From Salinivibrio sharmensis (lineage in GTDB: Bacteria; Pseudomonadota; Gammaproteobacteria; Enterobacterales; Vibrionaceae), in assembly GCF_001995985.1 (NCBI RefSeq), contig NZ_MUFC01000005.1, forward strand, positions 56,690 to 120,689: DNA of 64,000 nucleotides, read 5' to 3'. The position numbers and the translations under genes were made by a program. Of the stretch, positions 1-9,645 are shown one piece after another (within the stretch, counting starts at the first letter, position 1; each line of letters opens with the position of its first letter). A model generated the notes under the pieces. The model had not been told where the DNA came from, did no database searches, and saw only the letters and a program-made list of their open reading frames with translations.

Positions 1-1002
<1,002 letters not shown>

Positions 1003-1004
1003 CC

Positions 1005-1673
1005 GTGATTCAGTTTCAGCAGGTAAGTAAAGCCTATCGGGGCGGTCGTCAGGCGCTGCAAAAAGTCAGCTTTGAGCTTCCCAAAGGGGATATGGCGCTG
1101 TTAACCGGCCATTCTGGCGCCGGGAAAAGCACGCTGCTGAAATTGATCTGCGCCATTGAGCGCCCCAGCGATGGGCAAATATATTTCAATGGCCATGATA
1201 TATCCCGTATTCCGCGCCAAGATATACCGTTTTTGCGCCGTCACTTGGGGATCATTTTTCAAGACCATAACCTGCTGATGGACGCGACGGTTTACGAGAA
1301 TGTGGCGTTGCCGCTGCGTATTGAGCAGCAGCCAGAAGGTGAAATCAAAAAACGCGTGTCTGCGGCGTTAGATAAAGTGGGGCTGTTGGATAAAGCGCGT
1401 TGTTTCCCGATTCAACTATCAGGGGGCGAACAGCAGCGTGTTGGGATTGCCCGGGCGGTGGTGAATCGCCCGCAAGTGCTGTTGGCGGACGAGCCGACAG
1501 GAAATCTCGATGCCGCGTTGTCAGCGCAAATCATGGAGCTTTTTCGCCTGTTCAATCAAGTGGGCGTGACCATTCTCATGGCTACCCATGACACCAGCTT
1601 GCTTGAGCAGTATCGCCACCTTAGGCGCTTTGACCTGGAGCAAGGCAGTTTGGCGGAGGTGGGGCATGGCTGA
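1005..1673 (+). CDS. ftsE: Cell division ATP-binding protein FtsE
   Basis: Cytoplasmic ABC-type ATPase that pairs with FtsX at the divisome and controls septal peptidoglycan hydrolases through periplasmic contacts. The 222-residue protein has the P-loop GHSGAGKS (35-42), the ABC signature LSGGEQQR (138-145) and Walker B LLADEPTG (159-166). It starts with GTG two bases after the ftsY stop, preceded by the GGGAGGAA ribosome-binding sequence within the ftsY end. Its 3' end overlaps ftsX by eight bases, indicating translational coupling. Length is normal for the family. Confidence 0.97.
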   Translation: MIQFQQVSKAYRGGRQALQKVSFELPKGDMALLTGHSGAGKSTLLKLICAIERPSDGQIYFNGHDISRIPRQDIPFLRRHLGIIFQDHNLLMDATVYENVALPLRIEQQPEGEIKKRVSAALDKVGLLDKARCFPIQLSGGEQQRVGIARAVVNRPQVLLADEPTGNLDAALSAQIMELFRLFNQVGVTILMATHDTSLLEQYRHLRRFDLEQGSLAEVGHG

Positions 1674-2604
1674 ATCTTTCATCCAAACGCAAAAACGCCA
1701 CGCATTAACCGCCTGGCAGGATCTGTTTCAACGCCCGATGGGGAATCTGCTCACCTTGATGGTGCTAGCGGTTGCACTGTCGTTACCCGCCACGTTCTAC
1801 CTATTAGCCAAGAATGTGGTGGCAGTGAGTGCGCAGTGGCATAGCCCCGCCGAGATCAATGTGTTCTTAACCCCCGATCAGTCGTCGCAACAAGGTGAAG
1901 TGTTGGCAAAGCAGCTGGGTGACTGGCCCGCGATTGATAGCATTGAGTACATTTCGCCCGACCAAGGGATGGCATCGTTAAAACAGCAGCGAGGCTTTAA
2001 CCAAGCGGTGAGCTTGCTTGATCGCAATCCACTGCCCGCGGTGTTGGTGGTGGTGCCTGACGTGACCCCCGCAGATGGAGAAAACGCCATCTCTTTGACC
2101 GCGCGTGTGGAAGCCTTGTCCGACAAGCTTTCGGCACTGGCAGAAGTGGATGAAGTACGGTTAGATACCGACTGGCTGGCACGGTTGGACGCGATTAAAA
2201 CCTTGGCGGTCACACTTGCCTGGCTTTTTTCCGGGTTGATGCTAGCCGCGGTGGTGTTATTAGTGGGTAATACCTTGCGTTTGCAGGTGCTGCACCATCG
2301 TGCACGGATCCAGGTAATGAAGATGGTGGGGGCCACCGACAGTTTTATTCTTCGCCCTTATCTTTATATGGGGGCGTGGCTAGGCGTGTTAGCCGCGGTA
2401 CTCGCTTGGCTACTAACGGCGTTAAACACTTGGTTGATGGATGGGGCGGTGCGACAATTCGCACAGCTTTATGATAGTCCCTTCACCCTCAGCGGACTGA
2501 ATTGGGATGAATCTTTGCTATTATTAATGGCGTCAACCTTATTAGGGGTGTTGGCAGCATTACTGGCAACGCGCCGACATTTAAAAGAAATTGAACCTGT
2601 GTAG
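1666..2604 (+). CDS. ftsX: Cell division protein FtsX
   Basis: Inner-membrane partner of FtsE. I place the start at ATG 1666 (MAESFIQTQKRH), preceded by GGAGGTGGGG inside ftsE; an in-frame ATG at 1588 would add 26 residues inside ftsE and is unlikely. The 312-residue product shows the family plan: a cytoplasmic N-terminus, a first membrane helix near residues 30-50, a periplasmic loop of about 130 residues, then three more helices and a short basic tail. Overlap with ftsE supports a complex made in equal amounts. Confidence 0.95.
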   Translation: MAESFIQTQKRHALTAWQDLFQRPMGNLLTLMVLAVALSLPATFYLLAKNVVAVSAQWHSPAEINVFLTPDQSSQQGEVLAKQLGDWPAIDSIEYISPDQGMASLKQQRGFNQAVSLLDRNPLPAVLVVVPDVTPADGENAISLTARVEALSDKLSALAEVDEVRLDTDWLARLDAIKTLAVTLAWLFSGLMLAAVVLLVGNTLRLQVLHHRARIQVMKMVGATDSFILRPYLYMGAWLGVLAAVLAWLLTALNTWLMDGAVRQFAQLYDSPFTLSGLNWDESLLLLMASTLLGVLAALLATRRHLKEIEPV

Positions 2605-2644
2605 GGGTAATACGGTCATAAACCCACAACACACAGATAAAGGC

Positions 2645-2672
2645 TTGCAGTTTGCCCCTGCTTGGGTATATT
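2645..2672 (+). promoter_or_regulatory. Candidate sigma-70 promoter of rpoH
   Basis: TTGCAG (2645-2650) and TATATT (2667-2672) are separated by 16 bases in the 121-base ftsX-rpoH gap, giving a leader of about 45 bases. In Escherichia coli rpoH has several promoters and its mRNA folds as a thermosensor; that multiplicity is not visible here. Prediction by eye only. Confidence 0.4.
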
Positions 2673-2725
2673 TTTGCATGCTTAATCAGCAATTCGGTCT
2701 TCGACGATTCGGAAACGAGGTTTGA

Positions 2726-3589
2726 ATGACAAAAGAGATGAACGCATTGGCACCGATTGTTCAAGATAACATCGACGGTTATCTGCAAGCGGTAAACAGC
2801 CACCCTATGCTCAGCGCTGAAGAGGAGCATTCGCTGGCCGAGCGTCTCCATTATCATGGTGATCTGGAGGCGGCGAAGTCGCTGATCTTATCTCACTTGC
2901 GTTTTGTTGTTCATATCGCCCGTGGATACACCGGATACGGTCTCCCGATGGCAGACTTGGTACAAGAAGGCAACATTGGCTTGATGAAGGCGGTGAAGCG
3001 TTTCAACCCAGAGGTTGGCGTGCGCCTCGTGTCCTTTGCTGTCCATTGGATCAAAGCTGAAATTCACGAGTACGTATTGCGTAACTGGCGTATCGTTAAA
3101 GTGGCAACCACCAAAGCGCAGCGTAAGCTTTTCTTTAACTTGCGTAAAAACAAAAAGCGCTTGGGTTGGTTTAATAACGACGAAGTGAATATGGTCGCAG
3201 AGCAACTCGGCGTGGAAGCGTCTGAGGTGCGCGAAATGGAAGCGCGGTTGGCCGCACAAGATGCGACCTTTGAAGCGCCGGCGAATGCCGACGATGAGCG
3301 CGAAAACGGTCCAATGGCCCCTGTCTATTATCTGGAGGACAAAACCTCCGATATTGCCGCGTCGCTAGAGGCGGAGAACTGGGAATCGCACGCCAATCGC
3401 CGCTTGGCCAGCGCACTCTCGGCACTGGACGAGCGCAGCCAACATATTGTTCGCTCGCGTTGGTTAGACGATGATAAGGCCACATTGCAAGATCTCGCGG
3501 ATCATTATCAAGTGTCGGCGGAGCGTATTCGTCAACTTGAGAAGAACGCGATGAAAAAACTGAAGCAAGCAATGGGTGATGCGCTGTAA
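2726..3589 (+). CDS. rpoH: RNA polymerase sigma-32 factor RpoH
   Basis: Heat-shock sigma factor directing RNA polymerase to chaperone and protease genes. The 287-residue protein aligns by eye with E. coli RpoH throughout: region 2 ([20 protein letters not shown], then [18 protein letters not shown]), the RpoH-box region ([10 protein letters not shown]) and region 4.2 with the helix-turn-helix and [11 protein letters not shown] at the C-terminus. ATG 2726 follows a GAGGTTT ribosome-binding site. Position after ftsYEX is conserved in gammaproteobacteria. A strong terminator follows. Confidence 0.97.
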   Translation: MTKEMNALAPIVQDNIDGYLQAVNSHPMLSAEEEHSLAERLHYHGDLEAAKSLILSHLRFVVHIARGYTGYGLPMADLVQEGNIGLMKAVKRFNPEVGVRLVSFAVHWIKAEIHEYVLRNWRIVKVATTKAQRKLFFNLRKNKKRLGWFNNDEVNMVAEQLGVEASEVREMEARLAAQDATFEAPANADDERENGPMAPVYYLEDKTSDIAASLEAENWESHANRRLASALSALDERSQHIVRSRWLDDDKATLQDLADHYQVSAERIRQLEKNAMKKLKQAMGDAL

Positions 3590-3610
3590 GCGCGCAGTCA
3601 ATCGAAGATG

Positions 3611-3635
3611 AACCGGCCACTAGGCCGGTTTTTTT
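3611..3635 (+). terminator. Rho-independent terminator of rpoH
   Basis: Perfect 8-bp stem AACCGGCC/GGCCGGTT with loop ACTA (3611-3630), followed by a run of T to 3635, 22 bases after the rpoH stop codon. Confidence 0.9.
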
Positions 3636-3908
3636 ATGTCTATCGAATAGATGAAAACCGTGATATTAAAAAGTTATTCACAGCTTATCCTGGATCCTTA
3701 CTACATCTAGTGGATCCGAATCAAGGATCATCGCTTATCAACGCAATCCACACCTTTTTCCACAGTCGATCAAAAAACGCACGTTGCTGGTTTGGTGACG
3801 CAGACGCGTGCGCGCAAACTCAGGTACAATGCAGGTTCACCGTGAGGAGCACGTTATCGCCGTGTGACGTCAGTTGGGAATAACTTTGTGAGTGAAGAGG
3901 TAAAAGGT
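3636..3908. other. rpoH-glpE intergenic region with DnaA-box-like 9-mers
   Basis: No convincing gene lies here. The stretch holds TTATTCACA (3674-3682, fits TTATNCACA), TTATCAACG (3735-3743) and TTTTCCACA (3756-3764), all resembling DnaA boxes, plus a GGATCC-containing direct repeat near 3692 and 3711. Bases 3731-3748 recur exactly upstream of dinF. A DnaA role is speculative. Confidence 0.4.
3731..3748 (+). repeat. 18-bp sequence shared with the dinF upstream region (copy 1)
   Basis: TCGCTTATCAACGCAATC occurs here and again at 22076-22093. After each copy a similar ATCAAAAA(A)CG stretch follows at slightly different spacing. Both copies lie upstream of a plus-strand gene (glpE and dinF). 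Confidence 0.6.
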
Positions 3909-4247
3909 ATGGATCAGTTTGCACACATCTCTGTGACCGATGCGTGGGAAATGCTGCGTGATGATCAGCAAAATGCAGTATTAGTGGATATTCGCGATCC
4001 GCAAACATTTCAGGTTGCTCACCCTCAAGATGCGTACCACCTGACTAACGATACCCTGGTCTCGTTTATGGATCAGGTCGATTTTGATCAGCCGGTGCTG
4101 GTGATGTGTTATCACGGGATCAGCAGCCAAGGCGCGGCACAGTATTTGATCAATCAAGGCTTTGATGCGGTATACAGTGTCGATGGTGGCTTTGAGGCTT
4201 GGCAGCGCCAAGCGCTGCCGACCGCGTCGGGTATCGATCTTAAATAG
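3909..4247 (+). CDS. glpE: Thiosulfate sulfurtransferase GlpE
   Basis: Single-domain rhodanese that moves sulfur from thiosulfate to cyanide or thioredoxin in vitro; the physiological acceptor is uncertain. The 112-residue protein has the rhodanese fold signatures [10 protein letters not shown] and the active-site loop with catalytic Cys in [16 protein letters not shown] 3909 is chosen because GAAGAGG lies upstream and the protein then matches the roughly 108-residue E. coli GlpE; an upstream in-frame ATG at 3864 would add 15 unsupported residues. It heads the glpE-glpG pair. Confidence 0.94.
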   Translation: MDQFAHISVTDAWEMLRDDQQNAVLVDIRDPQTFQVAHPQDAYHLTNDTLVSFMDQVDFDQPVLVMCYHGISSQGAAQYLINQGFDAVYSVDGGFEAWQRQALPTASGIDLK

Positions 4248-4268
4248 TGATCATCAATAGGACACGTC

Positions 4269-5105
4269 ATGCAAAAACTCGCGGTACTGCCAAATGCACG
4301 CTTGGCACAGGCGTTTGTCGATTATGCGGCGGCGCATCGGGTCAGTCTTGAGCTTGCCCCCGAGCCAGACGCACAAGTGGCGATTTGGTTAGTCAACGAT
4401 AATGATAAGGCGTGGGTGGATAGCGAGCTGGAACGATTTATCGCTGATCCCATGCACAGTCGTTATCAAGCGGCATCTTGGCAAGTGGCTGAAACCCGTC
4501 ATGCCCGTTTTCACTATCCGTCAGCCGGATTGTGGCAAACCGTTAAAGATAAATCTGGCCCGGTCACTCTAATGGTTATGAGTGCCAGCGTGGTGTTGTT
4601 TGCACTTATGACGCTCGGTGGGTTTGAGGTCGTGGTGCGCAGCTTGCTGTTTCCGGCAGACAGTGAACAGCGCTGGCAGCTGTGGCGTCTATTCAGCCAT
4701 GCACTGCTGCATTTTTCCGCGTTGCATATTATTTTCAACTTACTCTGGTGGTGGGTGCTTGGTGGTCGCATCGAGCGCCTCGGCAGCAGCAGTAAGCTGG
4801 TTCAAATCTTTTTATTCGCCGCGCTTTTCTCGGGACTCGGCCAGTATTGGTTGGAAGGGCCTTACTTTGGTGGTCTCTCGGGCGTGGTTTACGCGCTGTT
4901 AGGCTATTTATGGTGGATGACTTGGCTGGCGCCATCGCGTGGTCTCACGGTAGAAAAGCCGTATGTTGTCTTTATGCTGGCATGGCTGGTGATTGGCTTT
5001 TTCCAGCCGATGGGTATGAACATTGCCAATATGGCGCATTTATTTGGTTTGATCATCGGCTGTTTGCTGGCGCTTTGGGATGCAAAACGCCATTCAACGG
5101 GCTGA
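4269..5105 (+). CDS. glpG: Rhomboid intramembrane serine protease GlpG
   Basis: Six-helix inner-membrane protease cutting transmembrane substrates. The 278-residue protein has a soluble N-terminal domain (about 1-85) and the rhomboid core: HIIFNLLWWW (the HxxxN element of helix 2), the catalytic serine in GGLSGVVYALLGY and the catalytic histidine in NMAHLFGLIIGC. It follows glpE by 21 bases, as in E. coli, and is closed by a strong terminator. Despite the name, a direct role in glycerol metabolism is not established. Confidence 0.96.
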   Translation: MQKLAVLPNARLAQAFVDYAAAHRVSLELAPEPDAQVAIWLVNDNDKAWVDSELERFIADPMHSRYQAASWQVAETRHARFHYPSAGLWQTVKDKSGPVTLMVMSASVVLFALMTLGGFEVVVRSLLFPADSEQRWQLWRLFSHALLHFSALHIIFNLLWWWVLGGRIERLGSSSKLVQIFLFAALFSGLGQYWLEGPYFGGLSGVVYALLGYLWWMTWLAPSRGLTVEKPYVVFMLAWLVIGFFQPMGMNIANMAHLFGLIIGCLLALWDAKRHSTG

Positions 5106-5144
5106 AAGGGGTCTACACGTGGTGGGTTTATCCGCCGTTGATAG

Positions 5145-5172
5145 AAAAAAGAGCAGGTATCTGCTCTTTTTT
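5145..5172 (+). terminator. Terminator of glpE-glpG
   Basis: AAAAAAGAGCAG (5145-5156), loop GTAT, CTGCTCTTTTTT (5161-5172). A perfect 12-bp stem with A-run and T-run, likely bidirectional, 40 bases after glpG. Confidence 0.9.
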
Positions 5173-5211
5173 GTTCGTAAGCGCAATTTTATTGCGTCAG
5201 ATCTATGTTTT

Positions 5212-5280
5212 TATGTTCGCTTTCACGGTTTTTGTTTTCAATTTGAGTAATTATTCTACCCGTTGAGCGAATACGAAAAT
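5212..5280 (+). promoter_or_regulatory. Candidate GlpR-binding half sites upstream of glpT
   Basis: TATGTTCGCTTTCACGG (5212-5228) and GAGCGAATACGAAAAT (5265-5280) resemble halves of the GlpR operator family (ATGTTCG...CGAACAT), 70-140 bases before glpT. The palindromes are imperfect, so this is a guess guided by the linked glpR gene. Confidence 0.3.
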
Positions 5281-5349
5281 TTATTGCTCACTTCTTTGAT
5301 TTTTATCCTTTTATAAATCCATCGCGTACATCTTACTGAGGACCCTCTC

Positions 5350-6711
5350 ATGTTTGGAATCTTCCGTCCGGCTGCTCACCGGCAAAGATTGCCCCAAGCG
5401 CAGATCGGTGACACCTACACTCGACTGCGTTGGCAATTGTTTATTGGGATTTTTATCGGCTACGCCGGTTATTATCTCGTGCGTAAAAACTTTAGCTTGG
5501 CCATGCCGTATTTGATTGATGAGTATGGCTTTAGTCGTGGCGATTTGGGGGTAGCCCTGGCCGCTGTCTCGATTGCTTACGGCTTATCAAAATTCTTAAT
5601 GGGCAGTGTCTCTGACCGCTCAAACCCACGTTATTTCCTTAGTGCTGGGCTGTTAATGTCATCGTTGGTGATGTTCAGTTTTGGTTTCCTTCCTTGGACA
5701 ACCAGCAGCATTACCATCATGTTTATCCTGCTGTTTATTAATGGCTGGGTACAAGGCATGGGCTGGCCTGCCTGTGGGCGCACCATGGTGCACTGGTGGT
5801 CACGGAAAGAGCGTGGTGAGCTGGTGTCGGTTTGGAATGTGGCGCATAACGTCGGGGGTGGCTTGATTGGGCCGCTATTCTTGCTCGGCTTGTGGCTGTT
5901 CAATGATGACTGGCGTGCGTCTTTTTATGTGCCCGCATTTTTTGCCGCACTGGTTGCTGTGTTTATCTGGTTAACCCTACGTGACACTCCACAATCGTGT
6001 GGCTTGCCACCGATTGAGGAGTATAAAGACGATTACCCAGAAAACTATGACGAGGACGCGTTCGAGAAAGAGATGACCGCCAAAGACATTTTCGTCACCT
6101 ACGTGATGAAGAACCGTCTGTTATGGTACATCGCGATTGCTAACGCCTTTGTCTATTTGATTCGTTATGGCGTACTCGATTGGGCACCGGTTTATCTTGA
6201 TGAAGCCAAAGGCTTTACCGTGGATAAATCCTCATGGGCCTACTTCCTCTATGAATGGGCGGGGATCCCAGGCACCTTATTATGTGGCTGGATGTCTGAT
6301 AAATTCTTCAAAGGGGCACGGGCGCCAGCCGGTGTGTTGTTTATGGTGCTGGTGACCGTGGCAGTGTTGGTATACTGGTTTAACCCAGCTGGCAATCCGG
6401 GCATCGACATGGTCGCACTGGTGGCGATTGGTTTCTTGATTTACGGGCCGGTGATGCTGATTGGTCTGTATGCCTTGGAGTTGGCACCGAAAAAAGCGGC
6501 GGGCACTGCGGCCGGCCTGACCGGTTTATTCGGCTATCTGGGTGGCGCGGTTGTCGCGAATATCGCGCTTGGCTATACCGTCGACCACTTTGGCTGGGAT
6601 GGTGGCTTTATGCTGCTCACCGGCGGATGTGGGTTGGCCATCTTCTTCCTGTGTTTGGCATGGGTCGGGGAGCATCGTGTGCGTCGTGACACAGCTGTGC
6701 ACGCTGTCTAA
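5350..6711 (+). CDS. glpT: Glycerol-3-phosphate:phosphate antiporter GlpT
   Basis: Major-facilitator inner-membrane antiporter importing sn-glycerol-3-phosphate in exchange for inorganic phosphate; also the usual fosfomycin entry route. The 453-residue protein has about twelve hydrophobic helices and matches E. coli GlpT along its length, including [15 protein letters not shown] near the N-terminus, [17 protein letters not shown], and [16 protein letters not shown] with the substrate-site arginine region. A cytoplasmic central loop rich in D/E/K separates the two halves. Unusually, it sits between glpG and glpR. The window also encodes GlpQ, which makes its substrate in the periplasm. Confidence 0.96.
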   Translation: MFGIFRPAAHRQRLPQAQIGDTYTRLRWQLFIGIFIGYAGYYLVRKNFSLAMPYLIDEYGFSRGDLGVALAAVSIAYGLSKFLMGSVSDRSNPRYFLSAGLLMSSLVMFSFGFLPWTTSSITIMFILLFINGWVQGMGWPACGRTMVHWWSRKERGELVSVWNVAHNVGGGLIGPLFLLGLWLFNDDWRASFYVPAFFAALVAVFIWLTLRDTPQSCGLPPIEEYKDDYPENYDEDAFEKEMTAKDIFVTYVMKNRLLWYIAIANAFVYLIRYGVLDWAPVYLDEAKGFTVDKSSWAYFLYEWAGIPGTLLCGWMSDKFFKGARAPAGVLFMVLVTVAVLVYWFNPAGNPGIDMVALVAIGFLIYGPVMLIGLYALELAPKKAAGTAAGLTGLFGYLGGAVVANIALGYTVDHFGWDGGFMLLTGGCGLAIFFLCLAWVGEHRVRRDTAVHAV

Positions 6712-6755
6712 ATGATCTGTCTTGGCATCGCCTAGTGGCTAGGCGTAAACTAGGA

Positions 6756-6782
6756 AGCCCTCGTGTTCGCGGGGGCTTTTTT
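6756..6782 (+). terminator. Terminator between glpT and glpR
   Basis: AGCCCTCG (6756-6763) pairs with CGGGGGCT (6770-6777) with one G-T pair, followed by a T-run to 6782. It lies only 16 bases before the glpR start, so readthrough or a promoter inside glpT must supply glpR. Confidence 0.85.
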
Positions 6783-6797
6783 GTAAGGGGAGAAGCA

Positions 6798-7592
6798 GTG
6801 AAGCAAAACAAACGTCATCAGCAAATCATTGATCTGGTTAAGTCACAAGGATACGTGAGCACGGAAGACTTGGTTGAGCGCTTCAATGTCAGCCCGCAAA
6901 CCATTCGACGCGATCTTAACGAGCTGGCTGCAGAGAACCATATTCGTCGCCATCATGGTGGTGCGACAGTGCCATCTAGCTCTGAAAATACCGCGTATGC
7001 CACCCGTAAAGTGCTTCAGCAGCACGAAAAAGACACCATCGCCCAAGCGCTTGTCCAACACATTCCCGATGGCGCTACCTTGTTTATCGACATTGGCACC
7101 ACACCTGAAGCAGTGGCGCGGGCATTGTTAGAGCACCAAAACTTACGGGTAGTGACCAATAACTTGAATGCCGCCGCGATCCTAATGCCAAAGCAGGACT
7201 TTACGGTGATTATTGCTGGCGGCGAGGTGCGTAACCGCGATGGCGGGATTGTGGGTGAAGCCACACTCGATTTTGTCTCTCAGTTTCGGCTCGACTTTGG
7301 CATTCTTGGTATCAGTGGTATTGATGATGATGGCTCACTGCTGGACTTTGACTACCATGAAGTGCGGGTGAAAAAGGCGATTTTAGATAATAGTCGTTGT
7401 GTGATGTTAGCGGCAGACCACACCAAGTTTGGTCGCAATGCCATGGTGAATCTGGGGAATATCACCCAGCTTGATATGGTGTTTACTGACGCGACGCCAC
7501 CGGCGCAAATCCGTGACATGCTGAGCGCGCAGGGTAGCCACCTTGAGGTGATTAGCCACCCTGAGTCAGTCGCTGACGTCACCGCTGAGTAA
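6798..7592 (+). CDS. glpR: Glycerol-3-phosphate regulon repressor GlpR (DeoR family)
   Basis: DNA-binding repressor of glp genes, released by glycerol-3-phosphate. GTG 6798 is chosen because the protein then begins MKQNKRHQQIIDLVK, matching E. coli GlpR, with AAGGGGAG upstream; a longer in-frame start at 6735 would lie in the preceding terminator. The 264-residue product has the DeoR-type helix-turn-helix (STEDLVERFNVSPQTIRRDL, about residues 20-39) and the sugar-phosphate-binding C-terminal domain (DIGTTPEAVARAL, and the AADHTKFGR segment). Confidence 0.95.
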   Translation: MKQNKRHQQIIDLVKSQGYVSTEDLVERFNVSPQTIRRDLNELAAENHIRRHHGGATVPSSSENTAYATRKVLQQHEKDTIAQALVQHIPDGATLFIDIGTTPEAVARALLEHQNLRVVTNNLNAAAILMPKQDFTVIIAGGEVRNRDGGIVGEATLDFVSQFRLDFGILGISGIDDDGSLLDFDYHEVRVKKAILDNSRCVMLAADHTKFGRNAMVNLGNITQLDMVFTDATPPAQIRDMLSAQGSHLEVISHPESVADVTAE

Positions 7593-8009
7593 TTATTGGT
7601 ATAAGTATTTAGTGAATAATAGGTCGGTGAGCATACGGCGATTGGTTTCGGCTAATAAGTGCTCGTTGACCTTTTCTAGGCACTTTTTCCGAATTGTCTC
7701 TCGGCCAGACAACGACTTAATCTGAGTGGCGGTTTGTTGGTTTAAGGTTTCAATAATCACATCGCGGATCAGCGGAGAGTGGTACTCAAGCTCACTAATC
7801 AGTTTGGGGTTATCGACCATCAGCTCCACTTTTATCTTAATAAAGCCCAGTCGGCGACCTTCGGTCACGTAGTTGGTGGTGATCTCAGGCTCCAAGGAAT
7901 AGTAACTGTATTTGGGGTTACCCTCCCCCTCTTCTTGTGCATGGACTGCTGCGCTGAGCCAGAAAAAAAGGCTCAACACGACCATTAATAGGGGTTGTTT
8001 TTTACTCAT
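7593..8009 (-). CDS. FliL-like secreted or membrane-anchored protein
   Basis: A 138-residue protein beginning MSKKQPLLMVVLSLFFWLSA, a typical signal peptide or anchor ending near AVHA. The mature part (YSLEPEITTNYV..., FIKIKVELMVDN..., SPLIRDVIIETLNQQ, ...GRETIRKKCLEKVN) has the arrangement of the FliL/stomatin-like domain found in the flagellar basal-body protein FliL. No flagellar genes are nearby, so this is the FliL-related paralogue that many vibrios keep next to ubiC. The start at 8009 replaces an upstream in-frame ATG at 8072 that would precede the signal peptide. Function is unknown. It converges on glpR. Confidence 0.8.
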   Translation of the reverse strand: MSKKQPLLMVVLSLFFWLSAAVHAQEEGEGNPKYSYYSLEPEITTNYVTEGRRLGFIKIKVELMVDNPKLISELEYHSPLIRDVIIETLNQQTATQIKSLSGRETIRKKCLEKVNEHLLAETNRRMLTDLLFTKYLYQ

Positions 8010-8166
8010 AGTGGCCCAGTAATTCCGTTCATGGTGTGATAGGAGTAGGCCGAGCGCATTCTCCAAACGCAACCAGCCTGATACAATTACCAGCCGAGTA
8101 TAGCAACATTGTCCACCCCTTAGCGGTAAGGACAGGCGAATTTTGCGCGATGTGGCACAGGAAACA

Positions 8167-8709
8167 ATGTCGGAATTAAATTATACCTATTTAGAGGCGC
8201 TGCAAACAGCACGCTGGGAGCGACCAGATATTGCGGCGCTAAAGCGCACCGCAGAGGGCAGTTGGTTACTCGAATCGCACTCGATGACGGCGAGGCTAAA
8301 GCGCCACTGTCATGACTTTGACGTCGATGTGGTTGCTGTTTATCAATTAACCCCAGACAAACTGACCGACAGCGAAATTGCGCTGATTGGCCAAGAGGCG
8401 TGTGTCGTTCGTGAAGTGGTGTTAAAAGGCGATGGGCTTCCTTGGCTGTGCGCACGCACCCTGATGCCCGCTTCAACCTTAGAAGGGCAAGGGGGACACT
8501 TGCATGCCTTGGGCACCGAGCCATTAGGTCAACATGTGTTTAAACAGCGCGCCTCACGCCGTGATGCGATTGAAACCGCTAATGTGGTGTGCCTGTCCCA
8601 TCAGTTGCATGCGCGTCGCTCTCGCCTGTGGCTCCACAATCGACCGATGTTAGTGGCGGAACTGTTTCTTCCAGACTCACCTGTGTATGGAAAGGAGATC
8701 CCTGCATGA
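8167..8709 (+). CDS. ubiC: Chorismate pyruvate-lyase UbiC
   Basis: Converts chorismate to 4-hydroxybenzoate and pyruvate, the first committed step of ubiquinone synthesis. The 180-residue protein carries UbiC-family features: [22 protein letters not shown] (basic strand with active-site Arg), the EPLGQHVF motif, and the Glu of MLVAELFLP near the C-terminus. ATG 8167 has AGGAAACA just upstream; an upstream ATG at 8143 lacks a clear site. The stop codon overlaps the ubiA start (ATGA), the normal ubiCA coupling. Confidence 0.93.
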   Translation: MSELNYTYLEALQTARWERPDIAALKRTAEGSWLLESHSMTARLKRHCHDFDVDVVAVYQLTPDKLTDSEIALIGQEACVVREVVLKGDGLPWLCARTLMPASTLEGQGGHLHALGTEPLGQHVFKQRASRRDAIETANVVCLSHQLHARRSRLWLHNRPMLVAELFLPDSPVYGKEIPA

Positions 8710-9560
8710 GCGCAAAACTGGCGGCCTTTGGACAGTTAGCACGTCTAGACCGGCCAATTGGCACCTTACTGCTGTTGTGGCCAACATTATGGGCTTTGTT
8801 TTTAGCCGCGGATGGTCTACCGCCAACATCAACTTTAGTGGTCTTTGTGCTCGGTGTGTATATGATGCGTGCTGCAGGCTGCGTGATTAATGACTACGCA
8901 GATCGCCACGTCGATGGCCATGTTAAGCGCACCAAAGACAGGCCCTTACCGGCCGGAGCGATCAGCGAAAAAGAGGCCATTGGCTTTTTTATCGCGTTGG
9001 TGTTGGGCGCTTTTTTGCTGGTGCTGACCCAAAACCGTTTGACCATTCAACTGTCTTTTGTCGGTGTTGTACTGGCGTTTGTTTACCCTTTTATGAAGCG
9101 CTACACCCATCTGCCTCAGTTAGTATTGGGGCTGGCGTTTAGCTGGGCGATCCCGATGGCGTTTGCGGCGGCGCAAAATGCGCTGCCACCAGTGGTTTGG
9201 TTGCTGTTTCTGGCGAACATTTGTTGGACCATCGCTTACGACACCTTATATGCCATGGTCGACAGAGACGATGACGTTAAAATTGGCATCAAATCGACCG
9301 CCATTTTATTTGGCCGTTGGGACAAAGCGGCAGTGGGTGGCTTGCAATTGCTCACCCTAGGGCTGCTGATGCTCGCCGGGCAGTGGTTAGCGCTGTCGCC
9401 AGCCTATCAGTGGAGCTTATTGGCCGCCTTTGCCTTGTTTGTCTATCAGCAATACCTCGCCAGAGAGCGCGAGCGAATGGCGTGCTTTAAAGCCTTTTTG
9501 AACAATAACTATGTCGGCCTAGTGATTTTTATTGGTGTATTGGCCGGTATATACGGCTAG
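8706..9560 (+). CDS. ubiA: 4-hydroxybenzoate octaprenyltransferase UbiA
   Basis: Membrane prenyltransferase joining 4-hydroxybenzoate to the polyprenyl side chain of ubiquinone. The 284-residue protein starts at ATG 8706 ([19 protein letters not shown]), overlapping the ubiC stop; a longer frame from 8589 lies inside ubiC. Both Asp-rich prenyl-diphosphate/Mg motifs are present: NDYADRHVD (first) and [13 protein letters not shown] (second). About eight hydrophobic helices follow the family plan. A bidirectional terminator separates it from convergent plsB. Confidence 0.96.
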   Translation: MSAKLAAFGQLARLDRPIGTLLLLWPTLWALFLAADGLPPTSTLVVFVLGVYMMRAAGCVINDYADRHVDGHVKRTKDRPLPAGAISEKEAIGFFIALVLGAFLLVLTQNRLTIQLSFVGVVLAFVYPFMKRYTHLPQLVLGLAFSWAIPMAFAAAQNALPPVVWLLFLANICWTIAYDTLYAMVDRDDDVKIGIKSTAILFGRWDKAAVGGLQLLTLGLLMLAGQWLALSPAYQWSLLAAFALFVYQQYLARERERMACFKAFLNNNYVGLVIFIGVLAGIYG

Positions 9561-9582
9561 CCGAGTTTGAAAAAGAAATAAC

Positions 9583-9612
9583 AAAGGCGCTTCTTGGTAA
9601 AGCGCCTTTTTT
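9583..9612. terminator. Bidirectional terminator between ubiA and plsB
   Basis: AAAGGCGCTT (9583-9592) pairs with AAGCGCCTTT (9600-9609) around a 7-base loop, with T-run to 9612 on the plus strand and A-run on the left arm serving the minus strand. Confidence 0.9.
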
Positions 9613-9645
9613 GATCAGGGTTGGTTGGTGAACGGACGGTTTCGC

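Noticed and set aside
3608..3883. A 91-codon plus-strand ORF after rpoH
   Set aside because: It begins in the rpoH terminator hairpin, has no ribosome-binding site, and its translation has no recognisable pattern; the region looks regulatory.
5107..5266. Coding extension after glpG
   Set aside because: Contains the glpG terminator and the frames there are out of frame with glpG; no protein-like signal.
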